Both the position numbers and the translations under genes were made by a program. The notes under the pieces are model-generated. The model worked only from the letters and a program-made list of their open reading frames with translations, was not told the origin of the DNA and searched no databases. From Cenococcum geophilum 1.58 (lineage: Eukaryota; Ascomycota; Dothideomycetes; Gloniales; Gloniaceae): a DNA stretch of 64,000 bases. Below, in pieces: positions 57,201-64,000 of the stretch (its first letter is position 1; every line of letters starts with the position of its first letter). The stretch spans positions 248,001 through 312,000 of the forward strand of contig KV748254.1 of assembly GCA_001692895.1 (NCBI GenBank), in the 5' to 3' direction.

Positions 57201-58549
57201 TGTTTATCAGCTCAGGGAGAAGAGCAGTCTTATAGTGCGCGTTGAAGAATTAAAAGCGCAAAACAGTGAGCAACGAGAGGCAATACGATGTTTGGACAAA
57301 GAAACTCAAGATCTGCTACCCAAGATTGCACAGGCCCAAGCCAAATATGACGACATTAGCCGCCGTGGCGCTGACCGAGATCGGGAATTGCAGCAAGAGG
57401 CCTCGAAGCTCTCTGACAGCGTACGCCAGCTCCAGGTCGCTAATCAAGATATTAATTCATACCTTGAACGAGGGGGTCCGCAAAAACTTTCCCGCACACG
57501 TCGAGAGATCGAAAGCCTGGGAGGAGAGGTTTCCCGAATTGAGAGTGAACAGCGACAGGTCGCAATCGAAATCAAGGCAATTGAGGACCAACTTCGTAAT
57601 ACCGACGATACAAAGCGTGCTATCAATGATAACTTGAGATACCGACGGAGTAGCCGCGAGCTTGATAGAGTTGTCATTGAAATCAAGCAACTGGAGTCAC
57701 ACAATGCAGAATCAGATAAGGACCGTTATGAGCGTGAAGGTAACAAATGGCAGATGGAACGTAACAAGTTGACAGCAGATCAAGCCAGTCTTATCGGTTC
57801 TATGAAGTCTAAGGATGACCAGTTGACGAAGTTATTCCAAGACTGGGAAACCGAATACAAAGATGCTGCCTACAAGTACAAAGAAGCCCATATCAAGGTG
57901 GAAACGACGAAGGCTGCAGTTGAAGACTTAGGTCGATATGGTGGCGCTTTGGACAAGGCCATCATGAAGTACCACACAATCAAGATGGAGGAGATTAATC
58001 GTATCATTGAAGAACTCTGGAAAAAGACATACCAAGGGACTGATGTTGACTCTATACTCATTAGGTCGGACAATGGAAACGTCAAAGGTAACAAATCCTA
58101 CAACTATCGTGTAGTTATGGTAAAGCAAGATGCAGAGATGGACATGAGAGGACGGTGCAGCGCTGGTCAGAAGGTTCTCGCAAGTATAATCATCCGGCTT
58201 GCTCTGGCCGAATGTTTTGGTGTCAATTGTGGTCTCATCGCGCTGGATGAACCTACCACGAATCTTGATCGTGACAATATTCGTGCTCTAGCGGAAGCAC
58301 TGGCAGAAATTATCAAGGTCCGCCGACAGCAGTCAAACTTCCAGCTCATTGTCATCACTCATGATGAGGATTTCCTGAGATACATGCAATGTGCTGATTT
58401 CTGCGATACGTACTATCGTGTGTCACGCAACGAAAGGCAAAAATCGATTATTGAGAGACAATCAATTGCCGAGGTGAGCACTTATTGTTTGTTACGCCTC
58501 GCTCGTCCGAAAGGATACTGACAGATATTACGATCTGCAGGTTGTGTGA
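54299..58549 (+). CDS. rad50: DNA repair ATPase RAD50
   Basis: RAD50 is the SMC-like ATPase of the MRE11-RAD50-NBS1 complex, which senses and tethers double-strand breaks and acts in telomere upkeep and meiosis. Predicted exons: 54299-54332, 54408-54435, 54490-54580, 54637-54720, 54772-58473 and 58541-58549. They sum to 1,315 aa, matching the family length. Walker A is GYNGSGKT (43-50). Long coiled coils flank the zinc hook CRLC (C693, C696). The ABC signature is SAGQK (about 1209-1213), Walker B LIALDEP (D1238, E1239), and the switch histidine lies in VITHDED. Donors and acceptors fit, with CTAAC/CTGAC branch points in most introns; the fourth donor (GTTCAA) is weak. The first exon is least certain: it supplies about 11 residues before KIDKLSILG, and another start is possible. 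The last exon is only GTT GTG TGA. Confidence 0.93.
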
Positions 58550-59504
58550 TGCAATTGTGGAGAAGGGACTGAACACCCGCCGGCCGTCTGACGGGGGGAA
58601 GGGGGGAATTAAAAAAAATTGCTTATACTGTTTCAGGAGTTGTCGTTTGGGTTATTGTAATGTTTGTGGCCTTTGCCGAGACGCATAAATGGGCATTACG
58701 GTGCGCATTAAGAGTGGTCAATCGGATATGTTGACCTATCCCTAAAGGGACCATTTGCTTCATACATGCATAGAATGCGAGTTTGCATGATTTCAGGATC
58801 TGTACTATTAAGACGATATAAATCCAGCAGTAGCGCCTCGAAGAGATTTCATAAATACACACGACCTTCTACTCCTCGTCTTAGAATTCTAGTTACCTAG
58901 CTACCAATAGATCCTGTTCTGTTGACTGAGCCTTTCACACCAAGTTTACGCGCTAAAATCCAGTCCCTAGCATGTCTGCGTAGTAAAGGGTAAGTTGCTA
59001 AGATATAGATATTTTTGTATATAATAATCTTCTTCTTTCCTTTGTTTAATGAGAGTATTCGATAGGTTCTGTAGAGACGAATGGCTCTCAGAACGGTTGC
59101 CCACGAGCCAAAGGGAATTCGGAATGCTAGAGCGAAAGTATCAAGGATAAGAACTCGGCTTGATCATGGCTAAAGATGATTCTTGTTTCCAGCTTTCGTA
59201 GAGACCAGCCCTAATAAAAGACTTTTACAGGGATCAATCTCAAACAATAGCTTGTAGCCTAAACGCTATTGTATAGTGAACATAAATATCTTAACTACTG
59301 ACCGCCCATAAACTGCGATGTTCCATACGCCAAAATTTCTCAAAATACGCCGTGCCCATGCCACTGAATACAGCCCAAAAAAATATATTGAAGACTCATC
59401 GGTTAAGTCACACCGAAATAGCCTATTTACCACCTAGTTCGGATTCTAAATGCTACAGATCTAGTCAGTACAATTTGGTTCAATAACCTTTGAGGAAAAT
59501 TGTG
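58550..59504. other. convergent intergenic region rad50-gcn5
   Basis: 955 bp holding the 3' flanks of both genes. It has G-run and A-run tracts at about 58590-58618 and some AT-rich patches. Short open frames have no recognisable domain. Confidence 0.5.
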
Positions 59505-60892
<1,388 letters not shown>

Positions 60893-60901
60893 GGTGCCAA
60901 G

Positions 60902-60969
60902 CTGAGTTGTGTTTGCAAAGGCCGGAGATGGGCAGATGTGCAAGAAGAAGCAGAATACATGGAACTTAC
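60902..60969 (-). other. probable leader (5' UTR) intron of gcn5
   Basis: GTAAGT at 60969-60964 and ...CTCAG ending at 60902 frame a 68-bp intron, ten bases before the chosen ATG. Splicing it to the upstream Met frame would cause an early stop, so it is best read as untranslated leader, possibly with an upstream ORF. Confidence 0.5.
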
Positions 60970-61204
60970 CGTCTTCTTTCAGGACAGGAGTCATGGCGTA
61001 GGGAGAAGCAGGAAGCCGCAAATGGATTCCCTCTTTCATTCATCGTTGTCTTTGCACGTCAGGCCCAGCGGCCACCATCAATGACAAGCCCAATTCTGCC
61101 ACCGCCTTTACATAAGCGTGCTGAACAGGCATTGAGGACAGAAAGCCAATTCAACTCCAACCTCGACATTGAACATCCTCATGAACCACCTATGAGCTAA
61201 CTTC
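60970..61204. promoter_or_regulatory. divergent promoter region gcn5/ost5
   Basis: About 235 bp between the leader of gcn5 and the ost5 start. The two genes must share it. No TATA box is obvious. Confidence 0.45.
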
Positions 61205-61600
61205 ATGTCTTCACCACTTCTCGAAATCTGGGAGGCTGCTTCTGCTTCGCCTTACCAAACAACCGTCTCCAAGAACTCCCAATTTGCCGTGGGATTCATT
61301 CTGCTCCTGCTTGGTAAGTCCAAGCTCTTCCAGCTGCTTGAAGCTCGACTGACAACTTGTTGCAGCTTTCATTCTCACTGGCATCTTTGGGCTAAGTATA
61401 TCAATATTGTCACAATATATTGACTTTATTTTTACTCACATACTCTAGATCGGTCACTCGTCAATCTCCCTCTGCTCGGTGTCCCAGCTTCGTTAGCATT
61501 TGGGTAATTGGACATCTTTAATCAACTGTGAGGAGCTGTGCTAATCTCTACCAGATTTGGAGCAGTCTATATGATCTGCGCGGTCGGCGTCTACGTCTAA
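61205..61600 (+). CDS. ost5: Oligosaccharyltransferase subunit OST5/TMEM258
   Basis: A small subunit of the ER oligosaccharyltransferase, which moves the lipid-linked glycan to Asn of nascent proteins. Four exons (61205-61313, 61366-61395, 61449-61503, 61555-61600) separated by 51-53 bp introns give 79 aa. Two hydrophobic helices (about 29-45, FAVGFILLLLAFILTGI, and 58-79) are joined by a short NRSLVNLP loop. The C-terminal GFGAVYMICAVGVYV matches the conserved end of the TMEM258/OST5 family (GFGxxxxxxWVGxYV). All splice phases join cleanly. The unspliced reading frames here are truncated and meaningless. Identification rests on the family C-terminus and length; I am fairly sure. Confidence 0.85.
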
Positions 61601-61786
61601 AACCTCTTTCCTATACCCTCCACCTGGTACCGCGGCGTTGTGGTCGTATCGTGTACTCTACAGTAGCAAGAAATGATATAAATTTCAAGAAATTTCAAGA
61701 AATTGTCAATCTAAATTTCCGATCGAATTGAAGACCCTTTGACACAAGCTGTAACCACCGCGCTCTTCGCTCGATAGCTCAGCAAG

Positions 61787-62923
61787 ATGGTGGACGTGGA
61801 TCCAGAAGAACGTCCTCTTTTTAGTGCTGTCTCTAGTTCTGCTAGACAGCTCTACCTCCTCCTACGTTGTATTAGCTTTGCAGAGAAAGCTCAAGTTCAA
61901 ATTTCCGAAGAGGGGCTTAGATTTAGCGTAGAAGAATCCAGCGTCATGGAGGGTACATACGGACCAAGTCAAACCATCAATCCCTTGTACAAACTAACTT
62001 CCCTAGGTCTTGCGTTCCTAGATAAATCCCTTTTCACAAGCTACCAATACAACTCTCCACCGCAGCCTCTCCACTCCCCGTCCTCTCAAAACTCCGTTAC
62101 CTCCGATAACTGTATCTCAGAGCCCCCAACATTCCAAATTTCTCTCCCCTCTCTGCTCGAAACCCTCCAAATATTTGGCCTCACAGACCCCAACTCCTCC
62201 CGACCCCTTTGGTCGCGCGACGCGCCTTCCACAGCCTTCTCGACCCAGCTACTTGGCATGAACAACCTCTGCCGCCTCTCTTACGCCGGCCCCGGCTCGC
62301 TCCTCTCCGTCATCCTAACCGAATCCACCACCACGACGACATGCGCCTTAACGACGTACGAGCCAGCCTTCACAACCGACATACCGTTCACGCGGCACGA
62401 ACTGGCCCTGAAAATCATCATGCGTGCTAGTTGGCTCCACGACGCCATCAGCGAGCTTGCCTCGACTTCTCCGTCTCGCCTAACGCTGCTCGCGCGCACG
62501 CAATGCGGTCGCCCTTTTTTCGCCCTCTCCGCCAGCGGTCCACTCGGCAGCGCTCGCGTCGAGTTCAACACCGCCGCTTCCACTACCGCCAGCGCGGATA
62601 GTGGCCCTGGCTCCGCCGCTGACGCCTCATCCCTCCTTGAAACATTCCAGCTCGCTGACCCCGGCGCTCGCGTCTGCAATACATATAAATTTGCGCTTGT
62701 GCAGAAAGCCGCGCGTGCCATGGCTGTGGCGACCAAGGTGAGTGTGCGCGGCGATGCGCAGGGTGTGATGAGTTTGCAGTTCATGATTGAAATTGAGCCG
62801 GGAAAGGTAAGTTTTGTTGATTTTCGCTTCGTGCCATATGTAGCTGAGGAAGGGGATGAGGAGGGCGTGGAAGATGAGAGTGGTGGGGACGACGAGGGGG
62901 AGGAAGATGATGACGAGGTCTAA
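61787..62923 (+). CDS. rad1: Checkpoint clamp subunit RAD1 (9-1-1 complex)
   Basis: Rad1 forms the PCNA-like RAD9-RAD1-HUS1 ring that is loaded at damaged DNA and activates the ATR checkpoint. The N-terminal SSSARQLYLLLRCISFAEKA, QVQISEEGLRFSVEESSVM and FLDKSLFTSY match Rad1/Rec1. A 54-bp intron at 61953-62006 (GTACAT, branch ACTAAC, CTAG) is a multiple of three, so the frame is open with or without splicing. Only the spliced form gives the family sequence VMEGLAFLDKSLF. The spliced protein is 360 aa. It is longer than the human or fission yeast protein because of a Ser/Pro/Gln-rich loop (about 75-100), an Ala/Ser-rich loop (about 245-265) and an acidic tail EEGDEEG...EEDDDEV. MSLQFMIEIE and SFVDFRFVPY are typical of the second clamp domain. 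Confidence 0.9.
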   Translation: MVDVDPEERPLFSAVSSSARQLYLLLRCISFAEKAQVQISEEGLRFSVEESSVMEGTYGPSQTINPLYKLTSLGLAFLDKSLFTSYQYNSPPQPLHSPSSQNSVTSDNCISEPPTFQISLPSLLETLQIFGLTDPNSSRPLWSRDAPSTAFSTQLLGMNNLCRLSYAGPGSLLSVILTESTTTTTCALTTYEPAFTTDIPFTRHELALKIIMRASWLHDAISELASTSPSRLTLLARTQCGRPFFALSASGPLGSARVEFNTAASTTASADSGPGSAADASSLLETFQLADPGARVCNTYKFALVQKAARAMAVATKVSVRGDAQGVMSLQFMIEIEPGKVSFVDFRFVPYVAEEGDEEGVEDESGGDDEGEEDDDEV

Positions 62924-63619
62924 TAGGCTGAGGTACTTTAAACAAGTGGAGTGTGATATCGTTGTAGATAGCAATGTTGAACAAGGAAGAGTCGACAGGC
63001 ATAACCAACAATGTAACATATCATATCGAATAAGACAAATGTCATGTATATGCATGCAGTGCCAGTGTAGCTTTATCATCATTCTTCAATTGTGGTCTTT
63101 TAATAGGTAGGTATAAGGGCTCGCCGCAGCAGAAAAGTAGTTCACGGGACCAGATCAGTAACCAGAAGCCAACATCACGAACTCGGCTTAAAGCGAGTAC
63201 TCAGAAATCACCAAACGCCCTCCAGGATCAACTTCCTGTAGGAAGACCTAGCCGGTTCCATCCGCCAGCCCGGTGTGTGTGTATCTAGAGCCCTCAAACC
63301 AGAGAAAAAAGCAGACAAAAAGAAGGACGGAGAGCTTCGCAAGCAAGACTCTTGCAACCTAAAAAAAAGTACCTTGAAAAAACCCCGAGCATTGCTGACT
63401 TGGAAGGGAGCGTGCGGTTACCCAAAGTCCCGGCCGAGCAGCTCGGCCGAATCGGTTACCACGAAGAAAACGGTTATACTGTATAATCCATGAAAATCCG
63501 TGTTGTACAGTTTGAAGGGGGTGGATTGTAAATCGTAAATCTCTAGCATTCTTGAGTTAATTGCGCCATACTCGAGGAGTTGGTCCGCCTAATTAATGAG
63601 ATAGCTATTTGCGAGCCTA
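62924..63619. other. convergent intergenic region rad1-toa1
   Basis: About 0.7 kb with no recognisable gene. The open frame 63275-63493 is Lys-rich without family motifs. A GC-rich hairpin lies at 63431-63449. Confidence 0.5.
63431..63449. repeat. GC-rich perfect hairpin
   Basis: CGGCCGAG-CAG-CTCGGCCG: an 8-bp perfect stem with a 3-base loop, between copies of CGGTTACC (about 63414-63421 and 63453-63460). It could mark transcript ends of the convergent genes or be the remnant of a small element. Confidence 0.55.
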
Positions 63620-64000
63620 TCACCACTCGAACTCGCCGGTGGCTTTGTGGAAGAGATACCTGAGGAATCATTAGTCATGTCGGAGCAAAATATGCATATT
63701 GATAGATTGAGAAATTGTAGAGCGATATGAAGTAGGTCCAGAAACTCCTATTTACTTACTCTTTCTTGTTAGTCGTAAGGATACCATCCTTGAGCGTGCA
63801 CTTCCATTTATTCTTAACACGCTGGACCTTGTCGTATGTGCAGAGCATGTAGTCCATAGTATCGTCGTTTTCGTCGTCACCATTGTCCAAATCATCGTCC
63901 GGGTCATCGAGGTCAGAGTTAATGGCGTCTTCATCCTTTTCTTTCTTTTCTTCATCCTCTTCAAGGCCTAGCTCGCCATCTAGCTGAGGAATCTGCGACA
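63620..64000 (-). CDS. toa1: TFIIA large subunit TOA1, C-terminal part (continues beyond window)
   Basis: TFIIA stabilises TBP on promoters for RNA polymerase II. The visible exons (minus) are 64000-63760 and 63659-63620, with a 100-bp intron (GTAAGT...CTCAG). An acidic linker (EEDEEKKEKDED, INSDLDDPDDD) leads into the conserved beta-barrel segment YDKVQRVKNKWKCTLKDGIL, the part that contacts TBP and DNA. After the intron comes YLFHKATGEFEW and the stop, the usual TFIIA alpha/beta terminus. The N-terminal four-helix part lies outside the window. Confidence 0.92.

Noticed and set aside
55029-58358. Many minus-strand ORFs across rad50
   Set aside because: Shadows of the 3.7-kb coiled-coil exon; Ser/Leu-rich products typical of antisense of Glu/Lys/Arg-rich coding.
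58863-59480. An additional gene between rad50 and gcn5
   Set aside because: No ORF of note, no splice pattern giving a recognisable domain, and the sequence reads as 3' flank of both genes.
62627-63110. ORFs on both strands around 62.6-63.1 kb (151 and 84 codons)
   Set aside because: They overlap the 3' end of rad1 in other frames and show no domain.

Overview
The window is genomic DNA of a filamentous ascomycete (Pezizomycotina; I cannot place it to class with confidence). Two signs support this. Genes at 51.4-64 kb carry many 50-130 bp introns with GTRNGT-type donors and CTAAC/CTGAC-like branch points, and they encode typical fungal housekeeping and light-response proteins. The first 50 kb is transposon DNA in which CpA/TpG has been converted to TpA throughout, turning Gln/Trp codons into stops. 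That is the signature of repeat-induced point mutation (RIP).

1-50.4 kb is a nested transposon block with essentially no intact gene. It holds two Ty1/copia elements of one family in opposite orientation (A, 1-6136, minus; C, 22829-29075, plus, with TSD CTTTC). It holds a complete Ty3/gypsy chromovirus (B, 6169-14017, TSD TTAGT). Two opposed Tad1-like LINEs lie at 14848-22550 (minus, 13-bp TSD) and 43623-49193 (plus, 14-bp TSD). A 1.03-kb SINE-like retroposon with a LINE-type 3' tail lies at 37045-38078 (13-bp TSD). Several broken Ty3/gypsy elements (here called X, D, E1-E3, F) act as hosts of these insertions. Two non-autonomous TA-flanked elements with terminal inverted repeats lie at 18417-20559 and 40324-40959. 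TSDs and uninterrupted homologous copies inside the window give an order of insertion: X probably inserted into D; B, LINE 1 and copia C inserted into X; the 2.1-kb TA element inserted into LINE 1. The strangest object is that TA element, which is built almost entirely of six unrelated tandem-repeat blocks plus a long fold-back hairpin.

50.5-64 kb is ordinary gene-dense euchromatin. The order is wc-2 (-, GATA/PAS light-signalling factor), an insertion with a tandem repeat (53.3-54.0 kb), rad50 (+, MRN complex), gcn5 (-, SAGA acetyltransferase), ost5/TMEM258 (+, oligosaccharyltransferase subunit), rad1 (+, 9-1-1 clamp) and the 3' end of toa1 (-, TFIIA large subunit). The genes are not an operon. 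rad50 and gcn5 are convergent, gcn5 and ost5 divergent, rad1 and toa1 convergent. Two act in DNA-damage response (RAD50, RAD1) and three in transcription (WC-2, GCN5, TOA1). I worked out the exon structures by reading splice sites against conserved protein motifs; they are predictions.

No tRNA, rRNA or CRISPR array was seen. Element names A-F, X and D are labels for this window only.
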